Assembly (NCBI GenBank): GCA_018333635.1
Contig: JAGXTL010000027.1
Span: 1 to 38,975 of the forward strand
Direction of reading: 5' to 3'
Length of the DNA: 38,975 nucleotides
Origin: Dethiobacter sp.
Lineage (GTDB): Bacteria > Bacillota > Dethiobacteria > Dethiobacterales > Dethiobacteraceae
The notes below the pieces were generated by a model. It was given only the letters and a program-made list of their open reading frames with translations. It did not search any database and was not told the origin of the DNA. Position 1 is the first letter of the stretch. Every line of letters starts with the position of its first letter. Shown piece after piece: positions 7,442 to 16,616 of the stretch. The translations under genes and the position numbers were made by a program.

Positions 7442-10141
7442 TTACCAGGTAGCCGTCAATGGTGCGCTGAATTTTTCTGCCGCCTGTCCGTGGACTTTCA
7501 ACTTCCAGGAGCGCAGGTCAAGTGCCGCTAAAAGTTTTTCCGCCGCCCGTACCGGGTCAGTCTCCCAGATAAAATGGCCGCCGAAAACATCATGCGCAAT
7601 CTGCAGAAGGATTCCATTGACCAAGTCGCTGCCAAGCACAGGCGGGATAACACCTACATGAACAGGCAAGCCCATGGCCACATTCCAGGAACCGATCGAG
7701 AGGGATTTCTCCGTCATCGCCTCCGGTGCGCTGGCCACAAAAGGAATTTTAGGCAGATCGACACCTAAGTCGTCAGCTATGGCAGTCGCCAAGTCGGCTG
7801 CCCTGGTGTTGTCCACACAAGAACCCATGTGGAAAACGAGCGGCAAGCCGCCTTGCAGCTTTCCTTCATTTGCCTGCTCCAGACGCCGAATGAAAGATTT
7901 AAGACCTTCTCCCGCATAACTATCAACCGCATCGGGAGCAAGCAGGCCCAGCTTAGCATAGGCGCCGGCGGCACAGCCGGTGGCCAACAGCAAGACGTTT
8001 TCTTTTGCAAGTGCTTTGGCAATCGTCAGATAGTTATTATCCTGTGTCGTCTTTAAATTATTGCAGCCGGCAAACAGCGCTACGCCCCGCAGCTCACCAC
8101 TCTTTAGCGCCTCGGTCAACACTCTGACGGGAAGATCCGGATTTATAGCGGCAAATAACTCGTAGAGTGCCTCCAGACTAAACCCTGCCACAACCTGTTT
8201 CTTTACTGACGGGATAAAGCAAGGCGAGCCTACTCTTTCCCGATAAGAGGCAATAGCCAGGCGAATAACTTCCTTAGCCTTTTCCAACGCCTGCTCCGTG
8301 GTGAAATCCACAAAATGCGAACCGGGAATGCGCGCGTTCTGGGAAGTTGTGACAATCTTCGTTTTAAAACACTCCGCTACCGCCTGGATACTAGGCATTA
8401 TGCATTGCACGTCTACCACCATTACATCAAGCGCCCCCGTCATGATGGGCAACTCTTGCGACATAAAGTTGGTTGCAAGCGGTACCCCCTGGCGCATCAG
8501 AACCTCATTGCCTGTACAGCAAACACCCATGAGCTGGATGCCCGCAGCACCTGCATCTCGCGCCTCTTCATCCAAATCGCGCGCTGCCATCACAATCAAT
8601 TCCGACAAGAGGGGGTTGTGGCCATGGACGGCTATATTAACCTTCTGCTCGTCTATCACGCCTAAGTTTGCCTCGGTGTAAATCGGAGCTGGAACACCAA
8701 AGAGGATATCAGATAGGTCAGTACCCACATGCATGCCTGCAAAATCAGCCAAGGCCGCCTCCAGCGTCTTAAAGATAAGGCTGACCGGGTCGGCATCCAT
8801 CCCCAGATGGGTTTGGCTCATAGCCGTGGCGACTGTGTCGAAAATACTTGTGGGCAAAATATCTGTTTCCTGAAATATCCTGAACCTGCCGGCGGTAACC
8901 GTTTTCTCCACCCACTGCAGGTGGCCGTCCGCCAGGCGGCTGTACTCAGCTAAACAAAGAGCTACCAGCTCGCGCAGGATATCCATGTCGTCCCGCCCGA
9001 CGGTGGTGATGCCCATTCTTGTAGCCACAGCCTTCAGTTTTTGCGGACTGGCAATGCCGTAGTCTTTACCGGCGCGCCCTTCAACCACAGCCTTTAAGGT
9101 GAGCAGGATGTGCTTTGCGTGGTCTGAATGGGCCGCCGTGCCGCCCAGTACGGAACGAAGCAGGTTGCGCGCTACAATGGTATAAGCTGTTGCACCACAG
9201 ACCCCTTTAGGAGCCGAAGAAGTAATCTGACACGGGCCCTGGATACAGATGCGGCAGCAAATTCCGGAATCTCCGTAACGACATTGCGGCTGTTGCGCCA
9301 AGTAACGTTGATAAGCAGTATCAACAGGCATAACTGTGGCCAGCATGGCTGTAACGGCAGGATCCGCGCTTCTGCGCCGATCTTCTGCAATACTGGCAGC
9401 CATGTCCACTCCTTCGCGGTGCAGCTCGCCCGCAAAATGCAGTACGGTATCTTTTAACTCCCTGTCCATTTTCATGCTGCCGGTGCAGGGATAGTTGTGC
9501 CATCTATTGCCAACTACTTCATGCAACTTCTCATCATCAGGCACGCCCGCCAAGTTATGCGCCACAAAGTAGGCAGCCCCGCAGGGGGAACTCTGCACAA
9601 CCCTGGCTTCCTGGATCACCCCGTCCATCTTCCTGATAGCAAACAAGGGGAAGCCTATGCGAAAATGGCGGATAAACTTGTTAACTTCCGGATGAGCCTC
9701 GTTCTCCCGCAGGGCACAAAAAGGTTTGGGAAAGATGATTTCCAAGTCTGTCCCCTTAGCCTTCTGTTCCACCTGCCTGCGGGCACCACCCTGCAGCCAG
9801 AGCGGATCCTCCAGCGGCACAACCAGCGCCTTCACCCCCGCCTGGAGACAAAGCTCCGGCAGGGAGAGAAGGATGTCCTGATGCAAGTTAATGGCCAGCA
9901 CAGTATGCACACCACTAAATTGCGAGGCGGGCGGCAGGTACTGAAGCGGGTCATCTTCCAACATGACCGGCAGGTTATCAGGCTGCTCCCAAACAACGGC
10001 GATATCACGGGAATAGTTCAAATCGTACTGACGACGACACTCAGTGCAGTCTGTACATCCGGTGCAGAACTTTTCCACATCGCGCAAATGACTGAGAACT
10101 TTTAAGCCGAAGGCTCCACTATACAAAAATGCTATTTTCAC
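7442..10141 (-). CDS. fusion: DUF166-like domain + CooS-type Ni-Fe carbon monoxide dehydrogenase
   Basis: CO dehydrogenase interconverts CO and CO2 with low-potential electrons. Residues from about 265 to the end match a complete CooS: D/B cluster Cys at 287, 295, 296, 299, 304 and 315 (CRYGDSGICC..C....C), and all C-cluster ligands, His in VHGHNP and Cys in GVCCTGNE, DVQCIMPS, FAGCNN, TGCAAG and GSCVDNTR. The first about 255 residues are a separate domain resembling DUF166 (PF02593) proteins of archaea and anaerobes (FPKPFCAL, SSPCGAAYFVA, NYPCTGSMKMD), with an added C-X2-C-X2-C-X2-C at 26-35 that could bind an Fe-S cluster. CooS alone is about 630 residues; this is 899. Start: GTG 10141, eight bases after AGGGGG. 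It is the last gene of the CODH/ACS operon, 32 bases after acsC. The role of the added domain is unknown. Confidence 0.88.
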   Translation of the reverse strand: MKIAFLYSGAFGLKVLSHLRDVEKFCTGCTDCTECRRQYDLNYSRDIAVVWEQPDNLPVMLEDDPLQYLPPASQFSGVHTVLAINLHQDILLSLPELCLQAGVKALVVPLEDPLWLQGGARRQVEQKAKGTDLEIIFPKPFCALRENEAHPEVNKFIRHFRIGFPLFAIRKMDGVIQEARVVQSSPCGAAYFVAHNLAGVPDDEKLHEVVGNRWHNYPCTGSMKMDRELKDTVLHFAGELHREGVDMAASIAEDRRRSADPAVTAMLATVMPVDTAYQRYLAQQPQCRYGDSGICCRICIQGPCQITSSAPKGVCGATAYTIVARNLLRSVLGGTAAHSDHAKHILLTLKAVVEGRAGKDYGIASPQKLKAVATRMGITTVGRDDMDILRELVALCLAEYSRLADGHLQWVEKTVTAGRFRIFQETDILPTSIFDTVATAMSQTHLGMDADPVSLIFKTLEAALADFAGMHVGTDLSDILFGVPAPIYTEANLGVIDEQKVNIAVHGHNPLLSELIVMAARDLDEEARDAGAAGIQLMGVCCTGNEVLMRQGVPLATNFMSQELPIMTGALDVMVVDVQCIMPSIQAVAECFKTKIVTTSQNARIPGSHFVDFTTEQALEKAKEVIRLAIASYRERVGSPCFIPSVKKQVVAGFSLEALYELFAAINPDLPVRVLTEALKSGELRGVALFAGCNNLKTTQDNNYLTIAKALAKENVLLLATGCAAGAYAKLGLLAPDAVDSYAGEGLKSFIRRLEQANEGKLQGGLPLVFHMGSCVDNTRAADLATAIADDLGVDLPKIPFVASAPEAMTEKSLSIGSWNVAMGLPVHVGVIPPVLGSDLVNGILLQIAHDVFGGHFIWETDPVRAAEKLLAALDLRSWKLKVHGQAAEKFSAPLTATW

Positions 10142-10173
10142 TTTGGCTGCCCCCTTAGAGATTACCAAGCAGA

Positions 10174-11538
10174 CTATGCAACATTCTCCCGACGCTTTTT
10201 CAGCTCGTTTAGGTACTTAGGCAGGTCGCCCGCTTCCCTTGGTCCCACAAGAATTTCCCAATCAGGCAGTTCTTCTTCCAAATCGCCTTTGATGCGAGCG
10301 ACATAGCCGGGAAGAACCAACTGCTTGTGTGTCACTTTATCGGCCAAAGCCTGCTTTTTAACCATTTCCGCAATTGTTTCCGGGCCGAAGGTACCTGTTG
10401 ACCAAGCCGCCAGTACACACAAGCCGCCGGTATCTTGACAAAGCAGGAAGACAGGCAGTTTGCTGTTTTCCGCTTCGCCGGCGACAGCGTAATATGTCAG
10501 GGCAAAATTGGTAGTGACAAGCACTGCGGCGCTCTCGTCAGCCTCGTTAAAACCGTAGACTTTGCTCTCTACAGTGGGCGGCACGCGCGGGTCGGTATAA
10601 ATATCCTGACGCACCGTCAGCAAGGCCTGGAAATTTTCAGTGGAGATATCATCCAGGACAATAACGCCGGCGTATTTAGCTACGCCTGCGATAGCCAATA
10701 GCATCTGCTGTTCTTTATCAGCTGTTACTCTGGCAGCGAGGAACAAGGTCGGGAAGCCAAAAGGTCTGAATTTGTGGAGCAGGGCGGCACGATGGATCAC
10801 CGTCTGATCGAGCACAAGCTCGGCCAGGCTGCTGGAACCGGGGTCGAGTACCAGGTTTTCCAGACCGGCATCCTTCAGCTTGCCGACCAAATCTGCCAGA
10901 TTAGCCAAGCCGTCAGCGCTGGCGCAGACGGCCGCACTTTTAGCCAAGTGAGGAACAACTTGCGCATAATTGGCGTCAGTAACACAAACCAACGGGTTTC
11001 TTGACTTGCTTGCCTCATAAGCCGGCAACAAAACATCAGGCTCTGCCGCCAGCAGAATCAGACCGGCATCAGTCTCGGCCATTACCTTTTGCACCAGTTG
11101 CAGATATTTTCCGCTGTCGGCGCTGGTATGGCTTAGAGCGACTAAATCGAAGCGGGAAATCTTGTCCAAGCGTTCAAACTGCCAGCCAATCTTGGCAATT
11201 TTAGCAGAGCAAGATGCCTCCTCTTCCCCGTCCGCAATCAACAGTGCCATGCCGGGAGCACGGAAAAATGTCTTCTGGTGACGAAACATGACTTCCTCTT
11301 CACCGATAGCCACTTGCCGGGCACCTTGGCCGATAAAAACCTGCCTGATTGGCGGCTGCAGCATATCTTCCAGCTGCAGCCGCGCCTCGGCGGAAAGGTA
11401 AGTGCACTTATCGAGCGTGATTCCGGCATTGGCCAATTTCATCGCAAAAGCGAAACAGGTGGCCAAACCGCATTCCTTACAATTTTTTTTGCCGTTTTCC
11501 GGCAACATTTTCTGAATGTCTGAAGCTTTGACAGGCAT
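10174..11538 (-). CDS. acsC: corrinoid iron-sulfur protein large (gamma) subunit
   Basis: With AcsD it forms the corrinoid Fe-S protein that accepts the methyl group from methyl-tetrahydrofolate and hands it to acetyl-CoA synthase. The N-terminal [4Fe-4S] motif is intact with Cys at 20, 23, 28 and 45 (C-X2-C-X4-C-X16-C), followed by the TIM-barrel domain and a C-terminal B12-binding domain ending in KKRRENVA. Length 454 residues is normal for bacterial AcsC and archaeal CdhE alike. ATG at 11538 follows AAAGGAGG. It lies 23 bases after cdhC in the operon. Confidence 0.93.
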   Translation of the reverse strand: MPVKASDIQKMLPENGKKNCKECGLATCFAFAMKLANAGITLDKCTYLSAEARLQLEDMLQPPIRQVFIGQGARQVAIGEEEVMFRHQKTFFRAPGMALLIADGEEEASCSAKIAKIGWQFERLDKISRFDLVALSHTSADSGKYLQLVQKVMAETDAGLILLAAEPDVLLPAYEASKSRNPLVCVTDANYAQVVPHLAKSAAVCASADGLANLADLVGKLKDAGLENLVLDPGSSSLAELVLDQTVIHRAALLHKFRPFGFPTLFLAARVTADKEQQMLLAIAGVAKYAGVIVLDDISTENFQALLTVRQDIYTDPRVPPTVESKVYGFNEADESAAVLVTTNFALTYYAVAGEAENSKLPVFLLCQDTGGLCVLAAWSTGTFGPETIAEMVKKQALADKVTHKQLVLPGYVARIKGDLEEELPDWEILVGPREAGDLPKYLNELKKRRENVA

Positions 11539-11561
11539 AAAAATCCTCCTTTACGGCAACC

Positions 11562-12749
11562 TTAGAGGCGCCCGGCATTCTGCATAAATTCAGTCAATTC
11601 ATCCACATTCTGGACATCCTTCTCTGTCGCAATTTTGGCAAGCAGCTCTTCAGACACACTTTCCCGCGCCAGTTCTTTGAGAGTGGAAGTCATCCAGGCT
11701 ACGCGGTTAAAACCGCCGTCAGCAATCAGAAACTTGGGAGAGGTAAGGTACTGGACGCCGATGCCAAGATACCCTTCGTTCTGTTTGCCGCCGCTTGACA
11801 TGCCGGCCAAGGTGGAAAACGGATCACCGATTACGGTTGAGCCCACAAAATCTCTGGAAACTATTCCAAAGCCGTCCACTTCCGGGATATAGAAGACAAT
11901 TGCTTCAAAGCAACCACATGATGTGTGCGGGAAAGAGAGGGCGCTGTGCAAGCTGAACTGCGTAGTTTCACCCATGGAACGCTCGGCTACCACTTCGTTG
12001 ACGTTATCATAACCGATGCCTTCTTCATCAATAAGATTGCCTTTGGGGATAGCAAACTGCGCGCCTTCCGGATCTACCTTGGTAGCCGCCCGGCCGTCAA
12101 ACCAGTTGATAGCACCGCAGAGAGAAATGCGCTCCGGGGTGATGATGCAGACATGGGTAGGGGCAAAACTCTGGCAGAGCACGCAGCCGTAAAATTCTTC
12201 TACGTCTTCTTCGCGCAAGCCTTTGACTTTGGCATCCCTTTCCTTGTAGACTTTTAACGCCTCAGTCAGTAGTTCCTGCACCTTAGCAGGGTCGGTGACA
12301 AATTCAATCGACATTTTCTCGATAACCGGCAGTTCAGCCGTAAATAGGTCAATTAAAATCCGTCCGATCTCTTCCAGGGAATTTAATCCTTTTTTGAAGG
12401 CATTTTTGTGAATTCTAATCCAGATGTCATAGCGCTGCGCCATATGAAAGACGCCTTCAATATAGTTGATATACTGATGGACACGCCTTTCCAACACGGC
12501 TTCCAAATCCTTTTCCAGCACTTCACCCGCCACGTCTACCTTGATAAAGATGGGGTTGGAAGAGCCTTCCGGCAAGTCCTTGATATCCGGGCCGGTGACA
12601 AAAATTTTATCGTGCTCTACCTCATCTAACCCCTTAACAGTCACCAGTTCACCTTTATGACTAACATCAGGACCACCAAACTCCACATAAAAATCGCTCT
12701 TTCTGATTCTCTCTCCCTCATACTGAGGACCTACGTCTGCTGAATACAT
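11562..12749 (-). CDS. cdhC: acetyl-CoA synthase, short archaeal-type (CdhC/beta subunit)
   Basis: Catalyses the joining of methyl, CO and CoA on the Ni-Ni-[4Fe-4S] A cluster. All A-cluster ligands are visible: Cys 189, 192, 201 and 211 for the cubane, and the CGC pair at 278-280 that holds the two nickels (SFPHTSCGCFEA). At 395 residues it has only the central and C-terminal domains; bacterial AcsB is about 730 residues, with an N-terminal domain that docks on its CODH. That makes it like archaeal CdhC and fits the CdhA/CdhB neighbours. ATG at 12749 follows GGGAGG. Gap to cdhB of about 50 bases. Confidence 0.93.
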   Translation of the reverse strand: MYSADVGPQYEGERIRKSDFYVEFGGPDVSHKGELVTVKGLDEVEHDKIFVTGPDIKDLPEGSSNPIFIKVDVAGEVLEKDLEAVLERRVHQYINYIEGVFHMAQRYDIWIRIHKNAFKKGLNSLEEIGRILIDLFTAELPVIEKMSIEFVTDPAKVQELLTEALKVYKERDAKVKGLREEDVEEFYGCVLCQSFAPTHVCIITPERISLCGAINWFDGRAATKVDPEGAQFAIPKGNLIDEEGIGYDNVNEVVAERSMGETTQFSLHSALSFPHTSCGCFEAIVFYIPEVDGFGIVSRDFVGSTVIGDPFSTLAGMSSGGKQNEGYLGIGVQYLTSPKFLIADGGFNRVAWMTSTLKELARESVSEELLAKIATEKDVQNVDELTEFMQNAGRL

Positions 12750-12800
12750 ATTCTATTCCTCCCGCTTGTTTAATATTTTCTACTTGTTCAAAGCTCGTGC

Positions 12801-13358
12801 TTACGCAGTTCCCAATTCACCGATTACGCCTTCCAAATACCCGCGCCATTTCTCCGTTTTGGTAATTATCGGCACCGCAAAATCAGCATTCGGGTGGCTG
12901 CGGCGGCAGATGGCAAATGTTTTCAGGTGCGGCGCGAAATGCTTGAGCGTGGACAAACCGCGCTCCGCCAGGTCGCACCTAACTCCGGTAAACAAAACCA
13001 AATCATGGAATCCTTTGCCGCGAACACCCATCCAGTTCTTATCTTTTAGAAAGTGAACTATTTCGATAATGTCATAAGTCGAATCAGGCAGAACTCCCAA
13101 CTCCATCATCTTTTTCTTAACATGGGCCGTAGCGCAGATAGGAATATTGCGAGATTTGGCAATATCCAAAGCAAAGTCAATTAGCAGCTTATCGCCTACA
13201 GGAGAATCGATAACTTCTGCACCAAAAACGTAGAGCGGGTTTGTAGCCTTGTCGATTATGCTTGCCGCCTCTGCCGGTTCAGACACCACCTTGGCCGCTT
13301 TAGTGCCGGTCAGGATGTTAACCTTGTAATAAGGCATGGTCATTAACTCAGATGCCAC
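12801..13358 (-). CDS. cdhB: CODH/ACS epsilon subunit, archaeal-type (CdhB)
   Basis: CdhB is the small subunit that, with CdhA, forms the alpha2-epsilon2 CODH component of archaeal complexes, perhaps helping electron transfer; classical bacterial acetogens lack it. The sequence has the DHS-like Rossmann fold pattern (NPLYVFGAEV, IPICATAHVK, FHDLVLFTGVR) and the length (185 residues) expected. Start at GTG 13358, six bases after GGGGGG; later ATG codons at 13340 or 13334 are possible. Its stop lies about 50 bases before cdhC, and it follows cdhA by 20 bases. Confidence 0.9.
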   Translation of the reverse strand: MASELMTMPYYKVNILTGTKAAKVVSEPAEAASIIDKATNPLYVFGAEVIDSPVGDKLLIDFALDIAKSRNIPICATAHVKKKMMELGVLPDSTYDIIEIVHFLKDKNWMGVRGKGFHDLVLFTGVRCDLAERGLSTLKHFAPHLKTFAICRRSHPNADFAVPIITKTEKWRGYLEGVIGELGTA

Positions 13359-13378
13359 TTAAATCCCCCCTGTTTCAA

Positions 13379-15685
13379 TTATTTAATGGTTGCCTCGATG
13401 GGAACTTTAGTCTCATAAGTGCCGATAATAGTCGGCAAAGAAAGAACTGTCTTAGGCTTCCAGCCTACTTCTTTCAGATAGGCGATTACTTCCCGTTTAT
13501 AGACGATAGGAATCTCCTTTTCTGTCCGAACGAAGTTTTGCAAATCATCAGGCAGACCGCCAATAACCTGCTTGTAAGCAGAAATATAGCTGTTTAGCTT
13601 AATAGCGCGGCCGGGAGGCGTGTCGTTGCGACGGAAACACTGTTTAATGATGGTGACCAGCGCTCTTTCTTTCGTCTCTGTCACGAGCATCATGTGTTCC
13701 GGCGTAGGCTCTTCTGTGTTTACCACCTGTTTGGTACGGCCATCGATGACATTCCAGTCGCCGGCTTCCTTCTTACTCATGAAAAGACGGCGATATTTGG
13801 AGCCATGAGGACCGAGCACTACAGGAATGCCCCAACGCACTGCTCCGGTACCAATTGACAGCGCCTTTTGGGAATAAGGACCCCATACAACGCCGCAGGC
13901 GCCGACCCTGTTTAAAATATAGTCGGCCATCAGCTCAAAGTTGGCACGGTTTGGCAGTGTGGCAAAGATGTTGGCGATTTTAATCGCCGCGCCCACCACA
14001 TGAGCGTTGGAAACACAGGAGCCGACGTTTACAATACAACCGGCGTCAAACTCAGGAATATATTTTTCGTAGATAGTTTTACCGTCCTCATCTTTGCGCA
14101 TGGACGCAGCCATAGCCGCACAGCCGGAGAGAGTAACGATATATTTGCGCCGAGCCAATTCTTCAGCCAACCAAGCCACGTCATCGATGTCGCCGGGGAA
14201 GTTGGAGCAGCCGGCAAACAGGACTACGCCGGGGATAGTACCAAGAACGATAGGAGAGCCAACCTTCCGAATTTCCACATCATGAATCGGACCGCGGCCG
14301 GCACGTATCTTATAAGTGTCCGAAGCTGCAGCAGCCTGCATAACTTTTTGGATGGGGATATCATTGACACACGCCTCTTCACATTTAGCGCAGCCGATGC
14401 AGCGCAGAAAAACGCTGCCTAACTTAGCGAAATCGCCCTGCCTGGCCTGATTAATGGCTACGTTGATCGGCAAAAGGTTCGGACAAGCCCGGTTGCAAGC
14501 CTCACAAGTGCCGCGGCATTTAGCTGAGACAAGCGCCGCTTCTTCCTGAGTCATGATCTTCTTTCTCTCCTGGCGGACAGGCGCCAGCGCCAGCGCGGCC
14601 CGCACAATCACTTCAGCCGCCTTTTCCGAATCCAGTATCAGAAACTGCTTTTGGTTCTCAAGCATGTCCTGAAGTATTTCATCCGCCGTCTTTGCCGAGG
14701 CTTCTTCCAGTCCGTAACAAATTTTATCCGAGCAGGCAACCATCGCTGCACCCGCTTCGCTGGCCATCTGCGGAATGTCGGTAACGACGCACTGTTCATC
14801 GGTTACCACCACGTCAGCCAAACCTGCTTTCAGGAAAAAGCGCTGGCGGGAAAGAGGACCGATAACTTTGGCGCCGCTGTCATAACGGGTCATATCAAGC
14901 GCCGTACAGCAAAGCCCCGCAACCTCAACTTTATCATAGAGGTCATGCTGACGCAGATAGTCAACAATCGCATTCGCGGTGACTGCGTTATGACCTACTA
15001 CTACAATGGTAGGCTTCTTGACATCTATGGCACCCCAACCCAAATCAACCAGAGCCGTATCAGCGATTGATGTGGGCAGGCCGTAGCCGACTATTTGAGC
15101 TATGTCAGCCGCTTCCAGCGCCACATGGTCGAGCATGCCGGCGTGAAACGCCTTTGACTCAAAATCGCGATAGCTGCCTTCCTGACCCATATGGGTAGCC
15201 GAGACTAAATGAATCATTTCCCGCTCCACATATTCAATGGCTTTGCGCAGATCGCCGAGATTTTCAGGCTTCAAACCCATTACCGTTCTAATAATCGGCG
15301 CCTCTACGTTCACTTGACTGCCTAAGTCGATTTTGAAATCTTCGCCGTATTTTTCAATCAAGTGCTCAATCATATGCCGGCCGTGGGCGCCATGAGCAGC
15401 TGTGCCCATCAGGGAACAGATGAGAATCCACCTGGCCTGCTGCGCGGCAATATCAATGCCGCATGCGCCTTTCTTATCTCCCGTCAGGTCACACTTGCCA
15501 AAAGTACAGAGACAGCACAGGTCGCAAAACGGGGCGTAAAAAGGCTCATAAGTGTCCAAAAGACGGAAATCCCAATTGCGCAGATCTGTCAGTGAAGGCA
15601 TGGGCGTAGGGCCCACGGGCTCCCACTCATCGTCTGCTCTAATAATTCTTCTAATTTCTTCTTCCCTCAATTTCCCTTTGCTCAT
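13379..15685 (-). CDS. cdhA: carbon monoxide dehydrogenase alpha subunit, archaeal-type (CdhA)
   Basis: Ni-Fe CODH of the CODH/ACS complex, reducing CO2 to CO for acetyl-CoA synthesis. B/D cluster Cys lie at 54-75 (CDLCCLC....C.........C). C-cluster ligands are His 232 and Cys 259/260, 299, 493, 522 and 557. Between them sit two extra ferredoxin-type clusters, Cys 390, 394, 397, 401 and Cys 429, 432, 435, 439, the hallmark of archaeal CdhA and absent from bacterial AcsA/CooS. 768 residues, as in archaeal members. ATG 15685 follows GAGGGAGG. Its pairing with cdhB and the short cdhC indicates that the whole carbonyl module is archaeal in type. Confidence 0.95.
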   Translation of the reverse strand: MSKGKLREEEIRRIIRADDEWEPVGPTPMPSLTDLRNWDFRLLDTYEPFYAPFCDLCCLCTFGKCDLTGDKKGACGIDIAAQQARWILICSLMGTAAHGAHGRHMIEHLIEKYGEDFKIDLGSQVNVEAPIIRTVMGLKPENLGDLRKAIEYVEREMIHLVSATHMGQEGSYRDFESKAFHAGMLDHVALEAADIAQIVGYGLPTSIADTALVDLGWGAIDVKKPTIVVVGHNAVTANAIVDYLRQHDLYDKVEVAGLCCTALDMTRYDSGAKVIGPLSRQRFFLKAGLADVVVTDEQCVVTDIPQMASEAGAAMVACSDKICYGLEEASAKTADEILQDMLENQKQFLILDSEKAAEVIVRAALALAPVRQERKKIMTQEEAALVSAKCRGTCEACNRACPNLLPINVAINQARQGDFAKLGSVFLRCIGCAKCEEACVNDIPIQKVMQAAAASDTYKIRAGRGPIHDVEIRKVGSPIVLGTIPGVVLFAGCSNFPGDIDDVAWLAEELARRKYIVTLSGCAAMAASMRKDEDGKTIYEKYIPEFDAGCIVNVGSCVSNAHVVGAAIKIANIFATLPNRANFELMADYILNRVGACGVVWGPYSQKALSIGTGAVRWGIPVVLGPHGSKYRRLFMSKKEAGDWNVIDGRTKQVVNTEEPTPEHMMLVTETKERALVTIIKQCFRRNDTPPGRAIKLNSYISAYKQVIGGLPDDLQNFVRTEKEIPIVYKREVIAYLKEVGWKPKTVLSLPTIIGTYETKVPIEATIK

Positions 15686-15710
15686 TTTCTTTCCTCCCTC
15701 TTCTAAGGTT

Positions 15711-16595
15711 TTAGCTCATCATCGCCTTGACGCGTTGCAAGCTTTCCGGATGGCGTAAAGTCACAATGTCGGCACCAGCCAGTAACAGGGAAAAGGCGGT
15801 GGCCGCCTCCCAAACTATTCCTTTGCCGGCGTCCTGGATAGCTTCTTTCGTTTTCCATGCCTCTTTTCCTACCCTGGCAATCAATGGAGACTGCAGAGTT
15901 TTATCGTCGTGCACGACGGCGGAGAGACGAATGCGCTCCATGGTTGAGTACGCATACTCAAGGCCATAACCGGCGGCACAAGTCAGCGGGTCGATAACCA
16001 CCCTATCCAGCGGGAAATACTTGCCCAGCCTGATATTCAGGTCTTTAGCCAGATTGATATCCATGGGAATCTGAGCAATGATGGCATGGCCATGTTCCAG
16101 TGCCGCCGAAGCTATCTCTTGATGATTCTCCTTTAATACCGGCCCAATCAGCAGATTCAGACCGCTGCACACCTCTGCCACAACCGGCAAAACGGCAGCG
16201 TCTTTCTCCTTCTCTCCCAAACCAAAAACAACCACCGGCACATTTACTGCCTCTGCCACTCTCTTTACACCGGCGGCAATTTCTGCGGCAGGCACATCTT
16301 TTTCCATACTGTTTAAAGTAAGAAAGATTAAATCAGCACCAAAGACTTCCGCACTCTTTTTAGCCCACGCCTCAGGAGAAGATTTGACGTCGGCATAAAA
16401 CTCCTGCAGCCAGGGAGTCCAGTCTGTCGGCTCACTGTCAGACACTTCCAGCGCAAATTTGAGTTGCCCTGTTTTCCCTTCAAAAGAATGGAAGGGAAGT
16501 GTGTTTTGTCCACCCGCAACGCTCTTCTTCCCTTCCGAGCCTAACACCAATTCTTTAATCTCACCCGTGTATTTCTCCAGAAAACTCTCTAACAT
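15711..16595 (-). CDS. acsD: corrinoid iron-sulfur protein small (delta) subunit
   Basis: Partner of AcsC in the corrinoid Fe-S protein; a TIM-barrel subunit without its own metal cofactor. The sequence shows the family pattern (HSFEGKTGQ, ALEVSDSEPTDW, ADLIFLTLNS, VVIDPLTCAAGYGLEYAYSTMERIRL). The length of 294 residues is close to bacterial AcsD (about 310) and much shorter than archaeal CdhD (over 400), so it belongs with the bacterial side of this mixed operon. ATG at 16595 follows GGGGGAGG. Gap of 21 bases to acsE upstream. Confidence 0.92.
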   Translation of the reverse strand: MLESFLEKYTGEIKELVLGSEGKKSVAGGQNTLPFHSFEGKTGQLKFALEVSDSEPTDWTPWLQEFYADVKSSPEAWAKKSAEVFGADLIFLTLNSMEKDVPAAEIAAGVKRVAEAVNVPVVVFGLGEKEKDAAVLPVVAEVCSGLNLLIGPVLKENHQEIASAALEHGHAIIAQIPMDINLAKDLNIRLGKYFPLDRVVIDPLTCAAGYGLEYAYSTMERIRLSAVVHDDKTLQSPLIARVGKEAWKTKEAIQDAGKGIVWEAATAFSLLLAGADIVTLRHPESLQRVKAMMS

Positions 16596-16616
16596 TTTCC
16601 CGCCTCCCCCGAAATT

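Noticed and set aside
9497-10105. Long plus-strand open frame of about 200 codons opposite the DUF166-CooS gene
   Set aside because: It is antisense to a well-supported gene, has no recognisable domain, and its composition (many His, Arg, Gln) is that of a shadow frame.
7442-10141. The DUF166-CooS frame as two genes joined by error
   Set aside because: The frame is open across the junction with no internal start and ribosome binding site before the CooS part, and the only good site (AGGGGG) precedes the DUF166 part, so a true fusion is the simpler reading.
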